64,000 nucleotides of DNA from UBA9076 sp964418835 (GCA_964418835.1 CAYQNJ010000001.1:124001-188000), one strand, 5' to 3'. Positions 35,352 through 45,612 are shown, numbered from the stretch's first letter. A program made the numbers and translations. Notes: a model not told the origin generated them from the sequence alone.

Positions 35352-36557
35352 ATGCAAGCAATAAAAGAAATATATAAAATAGGTGCTGGTCCAAGTAGTT
35401 CACACACCTTAGCATGTGAAAGAGCATGCAAGTTGTTCTTGGAAGAATTTGGTGAACTAGATAGATATGAAGTTGAATTATACGGTTCTTTGTCATTAAC
35501 TGGGAAAGGACATTGGACTGATGTAATTATTAAAGAAACATTATCATTTGATAAAACTAATATAAAATTTAAATTAGATTGGAATGAATCATTTTCAAAT
35601 GGTTTTTACATATTTGGATATAAAAATAATGAACTTGTTGCTAAATGGACCATATTCTCTATAGGTGGAGGCTCTATTGAAATAAAAGAAAAAGAATTAG
35701 ATTATAACAATGAAGTTTATAGTGAAAAAAACTTTGATGAAATTAAAGCGTTTATTAAAAAAGAAAACATATCTTTGTTAGAATATGTATTACTTCATGA
35801 GCCAAATATAAAACAACATATATCTATAATATTTGATGCAATGATAGATAGTATAGATAGAGGTTTAAATGAAGAGGGTATACTACCTGGAAAACTAAAT
35901 ATTAAAAGATGTGCTAAAGATCTTTATAACCAAGTTAAATATCAAACTTCAGAAACAGAAATTAAACAATTGAAATTATTTTCATATGCATATGCAGCTA
36001 ACGAAGAAAATGCTTCAAGAAAACAAGTTGTTACTGCACCAACATTAGGAGCTTGTGGTGTTGTAGCTGCAGCTATGAAACACTGTTATAGTGATTTAAA
36101 CATACCAAAAGAAAAACTGGTTGAAAGTTTAATAATTGCAGGTATATTTGGAAATGTAATAAAACAAAATGCAAGTATTTCTGGTGCGATTGGTGGTTGT
36201 CAAGCAGAAATAGGAACCGCCTGTGCTATGGCTGCAGCTGCTCTAGCATATGTAAATGACTTAAGTTTAAAAGAAATAGAATATGCTGCAGAAATCGCAA
36301 TAGAACATAATTTAGGATTAACATGTGATCCAGTAGGTGGGTATGTAATAATCCCATGTATTGAAAGAAATGCTATGGGTGTAACACGGGCTTTTGAAGC
36401 AATGAAGCTTTCAAAACATCTCTCAAAGATAAAATCAAATTTAATATCTTTTGATATGGTTGTGGATACTATGAACTATACTGGTAAAAAAATTGCTGTT
36501 GAATTAAGAGAAACCTCTATGGGAGGTTTAGCAAAAGAATATATTATAGAAAGTTAA
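35352..36557 (+). CDS. sdaA: L-serine ammonia-lyase, iron-sulfur dependent, single chain
   Basis: Deaminates L-serine to pyruvate using an oxygen-sensitive [4Fe-4S] cluster. The beta part is at the N-terminus (KIGAGPSSSHTLACERACK) and the alpha part at the C-terminus (APTLGACGVVAAAM, GAIGGCQAEIGTACAMAAAA, HNLGLTCDPVGGYVIIPCIERNAMG), with the cluster cysteines visible. 401 aa is somewhat shorter than proteobacterial SdaA (about 450 aa). It lies one base after holA. It feeds pyruvate into the acetate pathway also represented here by ackA. Confidence 0.92.
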   Translation: MQAIKEIYKIGAGPSSSHTLACERACKLFLEEFGELDRYEVELYGSLSLTGKGHWTDVIIKETLSFDKTNIKFKLDWNESFSNGFYIFGYKNNELVAKWTIFSIGGGSIEIKEKELDYNNEVYSEKNFDEIKAFIKKENISLLEYVLLHEPNIKQHISIIFDAMIDSIDRGLNEEGILPGKLNIKRCAKDLYNQVKYQTSETEIKQLKLFSYAYAANEENASRKQVVTAPTLGACGVVAAAMKHCYSDLNIPKEKLVESLIIAGIFGNVIKQNASISGAIGGCQAEIGTACAMAAAALAYVNDLSLKEIEYAAEIAIEHNLGLTCDPVGGYVIIPCIERNAMGVTRAFEAMKLSKHLSKIKSNLISFDMVVDTMNYTGKKIAVELRETSMGGLAKEYIIES

Positions 36558-36560
36558 AAT

Positions 36561-38744
36561 ATGAAAAAAATTGAATTACTAGCTCCTGCAGGAAGTATGG
36601 AATCTTTGATTGCTGCAGTAAATAATGGTGCAGATGCAGTTTATATGGGTGGTATAGCCTTTGGAGCACGTGCATATGCAAATAATTTTGATAGAAATAG
36701 TATTATTGAAGCTATTAATTTTTGTCATGTAAGAGGTATAAATGTTTATATTACTATGAATACTCTTATATATGAAAATGAGATAGAAAAAGCTATTGAA
36801 GAAGTGGATTTTTATTATAAAAATCAAGTTGATGCATTAATAGTACAAGATATAGGTTTATTTAATATTATTAGAAAAATGTACCCAGAACTAGATGTTC
36901 ATTGTTCAACTCAAATGCATATTCATAATGTTAATGGTGTTAAATTTATGAAAGAAAATGGTGCTTCAAGAGTTATTCTTGCAAGAGAAACACCTTTAGA
37001 AATTATAAAAGAATGTGTTAAGACTGGAATAGAAATAGAAACTTTTTCATATGGAGCTTTGTGCATGTCCTATAGTGGACAATGCATGATGAGTAGCATT
37101 TTACAAGGTAGATCTGGTAATAGGGGAGTATGTGCTCAACATTGTAGATTACAATATAAAATATTTGATACTGATGATAGTAAATACCTACAAAGTGATG
37201 AATATTTATTAAGTCCAAAGGATTTAAATTTAATAAATAGAATTTCTGAATTAATTGATGCAGGTGTATCTAGTTTAAAAATAGAAGGAAGAATGAAAAG
37301 AAGTGAGTATGTTGGTTTGGTTGTCAATATATTTAGAAAAGCTATTGATAGTTATTATGAAGGTAAAGAATATAAATTAAATAATAAAGACTTAAAGAAA
37401 TTGAAATTACTTTTTAATAGAGGATTTACTGAAGGTAAAACATTTGATAATAATGATAACTCTTTTATGAATCGTTATAGACCAAATCATATCGGAGTTA
37501 ATATAGGAAAAGTTGTTAGTTTTTCAAAAGATTTAATAAACATAGAACTTAGTGATGAGTTAAATCAAGGTGATGGTATTAGAATTATTAATTCAAATGA
37601 AGATTTTGGTTTAGTAGTAAATAAATTATATTACAATAATAAATTAGTAAATAAAGGTATTAAAAGTCAGGTTGTTTCAATAGAAAAAAAGGGTAGAGTA
37701 AATAAAGGTGATGAAGTATTAAAAACTACTGATATTTTATTAAATAAAGAAATTGCTATTAATAATAATATTCTCGCTAGAAGAATTAAGTTAAATGCAA
37801 AAGTATTTGGAAAAGTAAATCAACCATTAAAACTTGAGATAAGTGACGGAATAAATATTGTTAAAGTAGAAAGTGAATTTATATGTGAAAAACCGTTAAA
37901 ATCAAGTGTTACATTTGAAAAAATAAAAGAACAATTAAATAAAACAAATGATACACCTTATTCCTTTATTGATATAAATGGTGATATTGAAGGGATATTT
38001 ATTCCTTTAAAATCAATAAATGAATTACGTAGAAAGGCATTAGATCAATTAAATATTTTAAGAATTAATAAATACAAACGCTCAATACCTAAAGAATATA
38101 TCCTTGAAGATATAAAAGAAGATACTACTTTATATAATATTTATGAAATTAACAATAAAGAACACTTAAAAAATATTGAGGTTAATAATTCATTATTGTT
38201 TTCAAATTCTTTAGATATGTTAAACTATAACAAGGAAGTTAACTTCCTTGGTTATATTGTTAATGAGAACTCGGTCGGTGTTAATACCAAATATTTAATG
38301 GCATCTCAAATTGGTGATTTATATGATAGTAAATCAATACTATTAGCTAGTTTTTCATTAAATGCTTCTAATAGTTATGCAGTAGCATTTTTACTAGAAA
38401 ATGGTTGTGTCAATGTATGTTATTCATTAGAACTAAATGAAGAAAAAATAAGAAGAAGTGAAGAATCATTCTTCAAAAGATTTAATTTCTATCCAAACAC
38501 TTCTACATTTGTTTATGGTAGAAGAGACCTTATGATAACAAAACAAAGAGTTGTATACCCTAGTGTATCTAATAAGCCAGCTCTATTAAGTCATAACTTC
38601 CAATTAGAGAATAAGAAAAAACAAAGATTCTCACTATCAATTGATAACTATGGTTTTACTCATATTTTAGAAGATGAAATATATAAATTAGATAATTATA
38701 TAACTAAAAGTAAATATATTCGTCTAAATATGAATACAAAATAA
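36561..38744 (+). CDS. U32 family peptidase-like protein
   Basis: Large U32 protein of 727 aa. The N-terminal core has LLAPAGSMESLIAAVNNGADAVYMG, YGALCMSYSGQCMMSS, GRSGNRGVCAQHCR and SLKIEGRMKRSEYV, with the cysteine set (CxxxxSGxC, CxxxC) that in related proteins coordinates iron-sulfur or takes part in prephenate-dependent RNA hydroxylation (RlhA/TrhP type). The long C-terminal region, including a beta-rich insert after residue about 300, resembles DUF3656-type extensions. In B. subtilis U32 genes sit between mltG and udk; here the gene is downstream of sdaA. Protease versus RNA-hydroxylation function cannot be decided. Confidence 0.88.
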   Translation: MKKIELLAPAGSMESLIAAVNNGADAVYMGGIAFGARAYANNFDRNSIIEAINFCHVRGINVYITMNTLIYENEIEKAIEEVDFYYKNQVDALIVQDIGLFNIIRKMYPELDVHCSTQMHIHNVNGVKFMKENGASRVILARETPLEIIKECVKTGIEIETFSYGALCMSYSGQCMMSSILQGRSGNRGVCAQHCRLQYKIFDTDDSKYLQSDEYLLSPKDLNLINRISELIDAGVSSLKIEGRMKRSEYVGLVVNIFRKAIDSYYEGKEYKLNNKDLKKLKLLFNRGFTEGKTFDNNDNSFMNRYRPNHIGVNIGKVVSFSKDLINIELSDELNQGDGIRIINSNEDFGLVVNKLYYNNKLVNKGIKSQVVSIEKKGRVNKGDEVLKTTDILLNKEIAINNNILARRIKLNAKVFGKVNQPLKLEISDGINIVKVESEFICEKPLKSSVTFEKIKEQLNKTNDTPYSFIDINGDIEGIFIPLKSINELRRKALDQLNILRINKYKRSIPKEYILEDIKEDTTLYNIYEINNKEHLKNIEVNNSLLFSNSLDMLNYNKEVNFLGYIVNENSVGVNTKYLMASQIGDLYDSKSILLASFSLNASNSYAVAFLLENGCVNVCYSLELNEEKIRRSEESFFKRFNFYPNTSTFVYGRRDLMITKQRVVYPSVSNKPALLSHNFQLENKKKQRFSLSIDNYGFTHILEDEIYKLDNYITKSKYIRLNMNTK

Positions 38745-38762
38745 ATTTATGGAGGAAATATA

Positions 38763-39164
38763 ATGAAAGGGTTATTAAAAGAATTTAAAGAATTTGCAAT
38801 GAGGGGTAATGTAATCGATTTAGCTGTAGGTATGATGATTGGTTCATCATTTGGTGCTATCGTTACATCTTTAGTAAATGATATTTTAACACCAATAATA
38901 TCTTATATTATTGGTAGTCCAGATTTTACAAATCTAAAGGTATTATTAATAGACAAGGGTGAAGAATCAGTTTATTTAAGCTATGGTTCATTTATTCAAA
39001 CTATTTTTAATTTCATAATTATTGCATTCTGTATCTTCTTAGTTGTTAAAGGTATTAATAAAATGAAACAACCTCAAGTAGAAGAAGCACCTGCAGAACC
39101 TGTAGTAAGTGATGAAGCAAAAGCATTGAATGAAATCATATCTATTCTTAAAGAAAAGAAATAG
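38763..39164 (+). CDS. mscL: Large-conductance mechanosensitive channel MscL
   Basis: Emergency pressure valve of 133 aa. The N-terminal helix KEFKEFAMRGNVIDLAVGMMIGSSFGAIVTSLVNDILTP and the second helix (FIQTIFNFIIIAFCIFLVVKGI) are the diagnostic parts, with a charged C-terminal helix. TGGAGGAAA lies before the ATG. Confidence 0.97.
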   Translation: MKGLLKEFKEFAMRGNVIDLAVGMMIGSSFGAIVTSLVNDILTPIISYIIGSPDFTNLKVLLIDKGEESVYLSYGSFIQTIFNFIIIAFCIFLVVKGINKMKQPQVEEAPAEPVVSDEAKALNEIISILKEKK

Positions 39165-39178
39165 TTATTCAGATGTAG

Positions 39179-39205
39179 AAAGCCTTTATATAAAAGGCTT
39201 TTTTT
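39179..39205 (+). terminator. mscL terminator overlapping the smc promoter region
   Basis: A 9-bp stem (39179-39187 with 39193-39201) and 5-base loop lead into a run of T. A TATAAT at 39208-39213 begins three bases later and probably serves smc. Confidence 0.85.
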
Positions 39206-39207
39206 GA

Positions 39208-39213
39208 TATAAT
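39208..39213 (+). promoter_or_regulatory. Probable -10 of the smc-ftsY-ylxM transcript
   Basis: TATAAT, followed by AGGAGG at 39225-39230 and the smc ATG at 39236. The -35 would fall inside the preceding terminator stem. Confidence 0.5.
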
Positions 39214-39235
39214 TATTCAGGATTAGGAGGCATAC

Positions 39236-42163
39236 ATGTTCCTTAAAAGAATAGAGATGCAAGGGTTTAAATCATTTGCAGATCGTGTAGTAATAAATTT
39301 TGAAAATTCTATAACTGGAGTAGTAGGTCCTAATGGATGTGGTAAAAGTAACATTACTGATGCTATTAGGTGGGTTTTAGGTGAACAATCTGTTAAAAAT
39401 CTTAGAGGATCTACTATGGAAGATGTTATTTTCAATGGTAGTGCTGATAGATTAAAAGTAAACTTAGCAGAAGTTACACTTGTTTTTGATAATACAAATA
39501 GAGCTTTAAATTCTGAATTAGATGAAATTGAAGTAACTAGAAGATTGTATAGGAATAAAGAAGCTGAATACTTAATAAACAGAAATAAAGTTAGATTAAA
39601 GGATGTTGTTGATTTAATTCTAGATACTGGTTTAGGAAAAGACTCTTTAAGTATGATTTCTCAAGGGAACATTACTCAATTTGCTGAATCAAAACCTATT
39701 GAAAGAAGAGGTATCTTTGAAGAAGCAGCAGGAGTAGCTAAATACAAAAAAAGAAAATTGGAGTCTTTAGCAAAACTTGAAAGAACAAAAGAGAATATTG
39801 ATAGAATACAAGATATTGTTAATGAATTAGAAAAACAAGTTTCACCTTTAAAAAGACAAGCTAGAAAAGCTGAAATTTATAGGGAGAAAAAACAAAGACT
39901 AGAACAAATAGAAACTAGTGTTTTAGTTAATGAGATAGATCATATTAATGAAAATATAGATGAATTGAATAAAGAACTTTTTAATATGGAATCATCTTCT
40001 ACAATGCAACAAACAACAATTAATGTACATGAAGTACAAAATCAACAATCTAGAAAAGATATGAATAATCTTGAAAGAGAAATTAATTCTAACCAAGATA
40101 AAATATTAAAGGTTATTAACGAAATACAAATTCTAGAAACAAGAAAAATAGAATTAGATGAAAAAAGAAAATATGCTATTGAAATAGGGGATAGTAAACA
40201 AAAGATATCAGAACTACAGCAATTGTTAGAAGAAGCTAAATTAGAATATGATGATAGACAAAGTAGATATGAAGCTTTTCAAACAGAAATAGAATTATTA
40301 TCTAATAAATTACATCAAGTCGCATTTGATATCACAGATACAAATCAATCATTTGAAGAAAACAATAGTATTTTAAGAAGATTACAAAATAGAAAAGATG
40401 TATTAGAGAATATAATTAAAGAACCATTTAATAATCAATCAGGTGTTAAAGCAATCATTGACAATAAATCAAGTTTAAATGGTGTTTTAGGTGTTGTTGG
40501 ACAAGTATTAAAACCCCATGATGGATATGAAGAGGCTATATCTGTAGCAATAGGGGGAGCATTATATAACATTGTAACTAATGATGAATCATCAGCAAGA
40601 AATGCGATAAATTTCCTTAAAAGAAATCAAAGTGGTAGAGCAACATTTTTACCATTAACAGTACTAAATCCTAGATATATTTCAAAAGAACATCAAATCA
40701 TTTGTGACAATAACAAGGGTTATTTAGGAGTTGCAAGTGAGTTTATTGATAATGAAAGCCAGTTTGATTTAGTTAAGGAATCATTACTTCAAAATGTAGT
40801 TGTTGTTGATAATCTAGAAAATGGTAATTATCTAGCATCATTAGTTAAATATAATTATAAAATTGTTACATTAGAAGGTGATGTTATTCATAGAGGTGGT
40901 TCTATGACTGGTGGTAAACTAAAAAATAACACTTCTCTTATTACTGTAGAAAAAGAATTGAATGATGTTAAAAAACGTATAGAATCACAAAATGCAACAG
41001 TGACTTTAACTTTAAATAAGCTTCAAGAAACACAAAAAATAAAATATACTATAGAAAGTTCTTTAACTGAAAATCGAATCGCTATGGCTCATTTAGAGCC
41101 GGTTGTAGAGGCGAAAAGAGCTAAATATGAACGTTTAAAGAATGACTTAGAACAATTAGATCCTAATCAAAATGAAACAACAGTCTCTATAGCTAATGTT
41201 GTAGTTATTAATTTAAATAATTCTTATTCTTTAAGAGATGAGCTTACAATGAGCATTAGATCAATGAGAGAAAATAGAACCAAGCTACATTCTGAAGTAG
41301 AAAGAAGAGAAGCTCAAATTAGACAATTAAGAAAGAATTATGAAGAAACTAATTCAAAGATGAATGAAATTAAAATTCATTTAGCAAAGATGGAAACAAA
41401 TCTAATTAACTTCTTAGAAAGATTAGCAAATGAATATCAAATGACTTATGATTATGCAAAATCCAAGGTTGTTGATGAACCTTTAGAAAATGCAAGAGAA
41501 GAAGTTATTAAATTAAGACATGAAATTGATAATTTAGGTAATATTAATATGAATGCTCCTGAAGAATATACAGAAGTAAATACAAGATATGAATTTATGT
41601 TATCTCAAGTAAATGAATTAATTGAAAGTAGAGATAAATTACTTAATGCAATTGATGAAATGGATACAACAATGACTAAGAAATTTAGTGAGATGTTTAC
41701 ATTGATTAATAAAGAGTTTAATGATATCTTTAGAAGTTTATTTGGTGGAGGTAAAGCTAGTTTAGTTCTTGAAGATAGCAACGATATATTAAATACAGGT
41801 ATAGACATTGATGTACAACCTCCTGGAAAATCAATCACAAACATTAGATTATTATCAGGTGGTGAAAAGAGTTTAATTGCAATTTGTGTACTATTTGCAA
41901 TTTTAAAAGTTAAAGCAGTACCTCTAGTAATATTTGATGAAGTTGAGGCAGCTTTAGACCAAGGAAATGTTGAAAGATTCGCAAAATATTTGAATCAATT
42001 TACAGAAAACACTCAATTTATTGTTGTAACTCATAGACCTGGTACTATGTCTGAATGTAATGTATTGTATGGTGTAACTATGCAAAAACAAGGTGTTTCA
42101 CAAATGCTTAAAGTAGAATTAACTACTGCAATTGATATGGCACCTGAGGAGGTAGTAGTTTAA
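39236..42163 (+). CDS. smc: Chromosome segregation ATPase SMC, short-armed
   Basis: Condensin subunit of 975 aa. Walker A is GPNGCGKSN near residue 32, the signature is LLSGGEKSL, and Walker B is LVIFDEVEAALD. The hinge (about residues 400-550, GVLGVVGQVLKPHDGYEEAISVAIGG through HRGGSMTGG) separates two coiled-coil arms. All parts are intact, but the protein is about 200 residues shorter than B. subtilis SMC (1186 aa), the loss being in the arms. AGGAGG precedes the start. Confidence 0.96.
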   Translation: MFLKRIEMQGFKSFADRVVINFENSITGVVGPNGCGKSNITDAIRWVLGEQSVKNLRGSTMEDVIFNGSADRLKVNLAEVTLVFDNTNRALNSELDEIEVTRRLYRNKEAEYLINRNKVRLKDVVDLILDTGLGKDSLSMISQGNITQFAESKPIERRGIFEEAAGVAKYKKRKLESLAKLERTKENIDRIQDIVNELEKQVSPLKRQARKAEIYREKKQRLEQIETSVLVNEIDHINENIDELNKELFNMESSSTMQQTTINVHEVQNQQSRKDMNNLEREINSNQDKILKVINEIQILETRKIELDEKRKYAIEIGDSKQKISELQQLLEEAKLEYDDRQSRYEAFQTEIELLSNKLHQVAFDITDTNQSFEENNSILRRLQNRKDVLENIIKEPFNNQSGVKAIIDNKSSLNGVLGVVGQVLKPHDGYEEAISVAIGGALYNIVTNDESSARNAINFLKRNQSGRATFLPLTVLNPRYISKEHQIICDNNKGYLGVASEFIDNESQFDLVKESLLQNVVVVDNLENGNYLASLVKYNYKIVTLEGDVIHRGGSMTGGKLKNNTSLITVEKELNDVKKRIESQNATVTLTLNKLQETQKIKYTIESSLTENRIAMAHLEPVVEAKRAKYERLKNDLEQLDPNQNETTVSIANVVVINLNNSYSLRDELTMSIRSMRENRTKLHSEVERREAQIRQLRKNYEETNSKMNEIKIHLAKMETNLINFLERLANEYQMTYDYAKSKVVDEPLENAREEVIKLRHEIDNLGNINMNAPEEYTEVNTRYEFMLSQVNELIESRDKLLNAIDEMDTTMTKKFSEMFTLINKEFNDIFRSLFGGGKASLVLEDSNDILNTGIDIDVQPPGKSITNIRLLSGGEKSLIAICVLFAILKVKAVPLVIFDEVEAALDQGNVERFAKYLNQFTENTQFIVVTHRPGTMSECNVLYGVTMQKQGVSQMLKVELTTAIDMAPEEVVV

Positions 42164-43131
42164 TGTTTTTGGACAAGATAAAAGAAGTATTCAAGAAAAA
42201 AGATGATCAAGCTATATATTTAAGTGGATTTAAAAAATCTAGTGAATCATTTGGTCAAAAATTGGAAGGTTTATCTTATAAATATAATGGTATTAATGAT
42301 GAATTTCTTGAAGAATTAACTATTGTTTTATTAGAAAGTGATATTGGTATAGAAACTGCAGACTTAATTTGCGATAGATTAAAAGATATGGCTAAGGATT
42401 ATCCTTCAATATCATTTAAATGGGCAATGAACTTTGTGATAGAAATCATGAGTGAGATATATAATGAAACTCCTGATGAAGAAATCAAATACAATCAAAA
42501 CGGTCCAACTGTAATGCTTATTGTAGGAGTTAATGGTAGTGGGAAAACTACTTCTATTGCTAAACTTATACAATTCTATAAAAATCAAGGAAAGAAAGTT
42601 GCAGTAGTTGCGGCAGACACATTTAGGGCAGGAGCTATTGAACAACTTGCAACATGGGCTGAAAGATTAGATGTTCATTGTATTAAGGGAAAAGAAAATG
42701 GTGATCCAAGTGCTGTTCTTGTGGATGGTTGCAGGTATGCTAATGAGAATAATATAGATATATTATTATGTGATACAGCAGGAAGACTTCAAAATAAAAT
42801 TAGTTTGATGAATGAATTATCTAAAATGCATAAAGTTATTGGCAGAGAGATAGAAAATGCACCTCACAATGTTTGGTTAGTTTTAGATGGTACAACTGGT
42901 CAAAATGGGTTATCTCAAGCAATGATATTTGATGATGCCACTAATCTTACTGGAATTATTCTTACTAAAATGGATGGTACTGCAAAAGGTGGAATTGTTA
43001 TTGCTATTAAGAATAAATTAAAAATCCCTGTTTATTTTATAGGGCTTGGTGAAAAGCCAGAAGATTTAAGACCATTTGATTTAAATTCATATTTATATAG
43101 CGTTTCTTCAGGTTTAGAAAATGCAAAATAA
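42163..43131 (+). CDS. ftsY: Signal recognition particle receptor FtsY
   Basis: SRP receptor GTPase of 322 aa that docks ribosome-SRP complexes to the membrane. The short N domain (about residues 20-110) is followed by the G domain with GVNGSGKTTSIAKL, VAADTFRAGAIEQL, CDTAGRLQN, TKMDGTAKGG and LGEKPEDLRPFD. The long acidic A domain of some homologues is missing, as in many Gram-positives. The start overlaps the smc stop (TAATG). Confidence 0.97.
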   Translation: MFLDKIKEVFKKKDDQAIYLSGFKKSSESFGQKLEGLSYKYNGINDEFLEELTIVLLESDIGIETADLICDRLKDMAKDYPSISFKWAMNFVIEIMSEIYNETPDEEIKYNQNGPTVMLIVGVNGSGKTTSIAKLIQFYKNQGKKVAVVAADTFRAGAIEQLATWAERLDVHCIKGKENGDPSAVLVDGCRYANENNIDILLCDTAGRLQNKISLMNELSKMHKVIGREIENAPHNVWLVLDGTTGQNGLSQAMIFDDATNLTGIILTKMDGTAKGGIVIAIKNKLKIPVYFIGLGEKPEDLRPFDLNSYLYSVSSGLENAK

Positions 43132-43438
43132 ACTTATATACATTAATGCTTTGTTAGATAGGTATTCAAATCTTCTTACAGATAAACAACAAAATATCTG
43201 TAGATTATATTATGTAGAAGACTTATCTCTTTCAGAAATAGCTGAACTAGAATCTGTTAGTAGAACTGCTATACATGATATAATTAAAAGAAGTGAACAA
43301 CTATTGTTAAATTATGAAGAAAAGTTAAAAATATATGAATTATATTTAAAAAGATTAGAGATTTACAATAAAATTAAATCGATAGGGGATAAAGAAGTAA
43401 TAGAACTTATAGATAAATGTATAGATACTGAGATATAG
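43121..43438 (+). CDS. ylxM: YlxM-family putative DNA-binding protein (UPF0122)
   Basis: 105-aa helix-turn-helix protein (LLTDKQQNICRLYYVEDLSLSEIAELESVSRTAIHDIIKR) associated with the SRP system in streptococci. It overlaps ftsY by 11 bases. In most Firmicutes ffh follows ylxM; here acetate kinase follows and ffh is not in the window. Confidence 0.92.
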   Translation: MQNKLIYINALLDRYSNLLTDKQQNICRLYYVEDLSLSEIAELESVSRTAIHDIIKRSEQLLLNYEEKLKIYELYLKRLEIYNKIKSIGDKEVIELIDKCIDTEI

Positions 43439-43447
43439 GAGGAAAGT

Positions 43448-44644
43448 ATGAGTAAAATAATTTCAGTGAATTCAGGGTCATCTTCGTTAAAATTTCAACT
43501 TTTTGATATGCCTAGCGAAGAAGTATTAACATCAGGTCAAGCAGAAAGAATTGGTTTAGATATGGGGGTTTTCACTATTAAAGTTGATGGTGAAAAATTT
43601 GTTCAAGAACTTCCAATTCCAAACCATAAAGTTGCTGTAGACTTATTGCTAGAAGCATTAATTGAACACAAAATTGTAGAATCTTTAGATGAGATTACAG
43701 GTGCTGGGCACAGAATTGTACAAGGTGGATCTTATTATAGTGAATCAGTTATTGCAGATGAATTGGTTGTACAAAGAGTAGATGAATTATCACCATTAGC
43801 CCCATTACACAATCCGGCACATTTGATTTGTTATAAAGCTTTTAAAGAAGCTCTACCAAATATTGGACATGTGTTTGTATTTGATACAGCATTCCATCAA
43901 ACAATGACAGAAGAATCATTTATTTTCCCTGTACCATATGAATGGTATACAGATTATAAAGTAAGACGTTATGGTGCTCATGGTACATCGCATCAATTTA
44001 TTGCACAAAGAACAGCAGAAATAATGAATAAACCAGTAGAAGATATTAATGTTATTACATGTCACTTAGGTAATGGTGCATCTATTACAGCAGTTAAGGG
44101 CGGTAAGTGTATTAATACATCAATGGGATTATCTCCATTAGGTGGTATTATGATGGGTACTAGATGTGGTGACATTGACCCAACAGTAATTTACTACATG
44201 GCAGAACAATTAAAATGTTCAGCTAAAGATATGGAATACTATTTAAATAAAAAATCAGGTATGCTAGGTGTTTCTGGTATTTCTAGTGATGCTAGAGATG
44301 TTGAGGATGCTGTTCAACAAGGGAATGAAAGAGCTATTTTAACTCAAGCAATATATGTGAACCGCGTAATTAATGTTATTGGTGGTTACTATATGCAATT
44401 AGGTTCTGTGGATGCTATATCATTTACTGCAGGGCTTGGTGAAAATGACACACGTTTAAGAGAAATGATTCTTAAAGCTTTAGAAGAGGGTATGGGATTA
44501 TCAATTGATTATGAATTAAATAAAACATCTAGAGGAAAAGAAATAAAACTAAGCAATGATGATTCTAAAGTAGGTGTATATGTTGTTCCTACACAAGAAG
44601 AATTAGTTATAGCTAGAGATACTTATAGATTGCTAAACAAATGA
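43448..44644 (+). CDS. ackA: Acetate kinase
   Basis: Makes ATP from acetyl phosphate in fermentation. The 398-aa protein has the signatures VNSGSSSLKFQLF, AGHRIVQGG, VFDTAFHQTM, HGTSHQFIA, HLGNGASITAVKGG and DTSMGLSPLGG-like NTSMGLSPLGGIMMGTRCGDIDP, then FTAGLGEND. AGGAGGAAAG is just before the ATG. Its stop overlaps the next start (ATGA). No phosphotransacetylase gene is adjacent. Confidence 0.98.
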   Translation: MSKIISVNSGSSSLKFQLFDMPSEEVLTSGQAERIGLDMGVFTIKVDGEKFVQELPIPNHKVAVDLLLEALIEHKIVESLDEITGAGHRIVQGGSYYSESVIADELVVQRVDELSPLAPLHNPAHLICYKAFKEALPNIGHVFVFDTAFHQTMTEESFIFPVPYEWYTDYKVRRYGAHGTSHQFIAQRTAEIMNKPVEDINVITCHLGNGASITAVKGGKCINTSMGLSPLGGIMMGTRCGDIDPTVIYYMAEQLKCSAKDMEYYLNKKSGMLGVSGISSDARDVEDAVQQGNERAILTQAIYVNRVINVIGGYYMQLGSVDAISFTAGLGENDTRLREMILKALEEGMGLSIDYELNKTSRGKEIKLSNDDSKVGVYVVPTQEELVIARDTYRLLNK

Positions 44645-45591
44645 ATTTTAATGAATTAATTAACAAAATTAATGAATATGATCTAATAACTATTTTTAGA
44701 CATATTAATCCTGATCCTGATGCTTTTGGTAGTCAGTTTGGACTAAAGTATTGGATAGAATTAAACTTTCCTAATAAGACAGTATTTGCTTTAGGAGAAC
44801 AAGATTCTGAAGATGAATTCTTTCCTATGATGGATGTAGTTACAAGTGATATACTAAAAAATTCTTTAGCAATAATTGTAGATACTGCAACTAGTGAAAG
44901 AGTTGATGGTAATTATAAAGATGCTGATTTTATAATAAAAATTGATCATCATATAGATACTGATGCTTATGGAGATTTAAACTATGTAAAAGTAAAGTCA
45001 GCAGCAACCTGTCAATTACTTGCTGAAATATTCTTTGAATATAACGAATATAAATTGAACCAGAAAGTTGCAGAAACCTTATATAGAGGATTATTAACTG
45101 ATACACTTGCATTTAGAACTAGTAATACAACTTCAGAAACGTTGTTAATTGCTTCAAAATTAAGTGAATATGACTTAGATATTCCTCAATTGAATAGAGA
45201 TATGTTTGATAAACATTTATCTGAGTTTGAATTTTCTACTAAATTAAGAAGTAAGTTAAAACTATCTAATAACAAAAAACTTGGTTATGTTGTTATGGAT
45301 ATTGAGGATGTTAATACTTCTGGACTTTCTGCACATCAAATTAGAAGTAATGTTGCACAATTTAACGCAATAAAAGAATTACAAATTTGGTCAGTATTTA
45401 CTGAAAAGATAGTTGATGGAAAAATCCTTTACGATGGATCTTTAAGATCTAAAACAATTCCATTAAATGAATTAGCTCAAAAATTTAATGGTGGAGGTCA
45501 TAAAAATGCATGTGGAGTTAAGGATTTAAATAAAAACGAATTGAAGATAATTATTGATGAATTAACAACTTTAACAATCAAGAATTATTAA
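44641..45591 (+). CDS. DHH/DHHA1 phosphoesterase, NrnA-like
   Basis: Manganese phosphoesterase of 316 aa that degrades nano-RNA and dephosphorylates pAp; some members act on pApA. Motifs are FRHINPDPDAFGSQ, IVDTATSERV, KIDHHIDTDAYG (the DHH signature, here IDHH) and the C-terminal GGGHKNACG of DHHA1. It overlaps ackA by four bases (ATGA), so the two are probably coexpressed. Confidence 0.92.
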   Translation: MNFNELINKINEYDLITIFRHINPDPDAFGSQFGLKYWIELNFPNKTVFALGEQDSEDEFFPMMDVVTSDILKNSLAIIVDTATSERVDGNYKDADFIIKIDHHIDTDAYGDLNYVKVKSAATCQLLAEIFFEYNEYKLNQKVAETLYRGLLTDTLAFRTSNTTSETLLIASKLSEYDLDIPQLNRDMFDKHLSEFEFSTKLRSKLKLSNNKKLGYVVMDIEDVNTSGLSAHQIRSNVAQFNAIKELQIWSVFTEKIVDGKILYDGSLRSKTIPLNELAQKFNGGGHKNACGVKDLNKNELKIIIDELTTLTIKNY

Positions 45592-45612
45592 CTAAAAATA
45601 TCAAAAATACTA

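Noticed and set aside
36579..36827. Minus-strand frames within the U32 gene (also 37018-37327)
   Set aside because: Low-complexity antisense readings of a well-supported gene, without ribosome sites.
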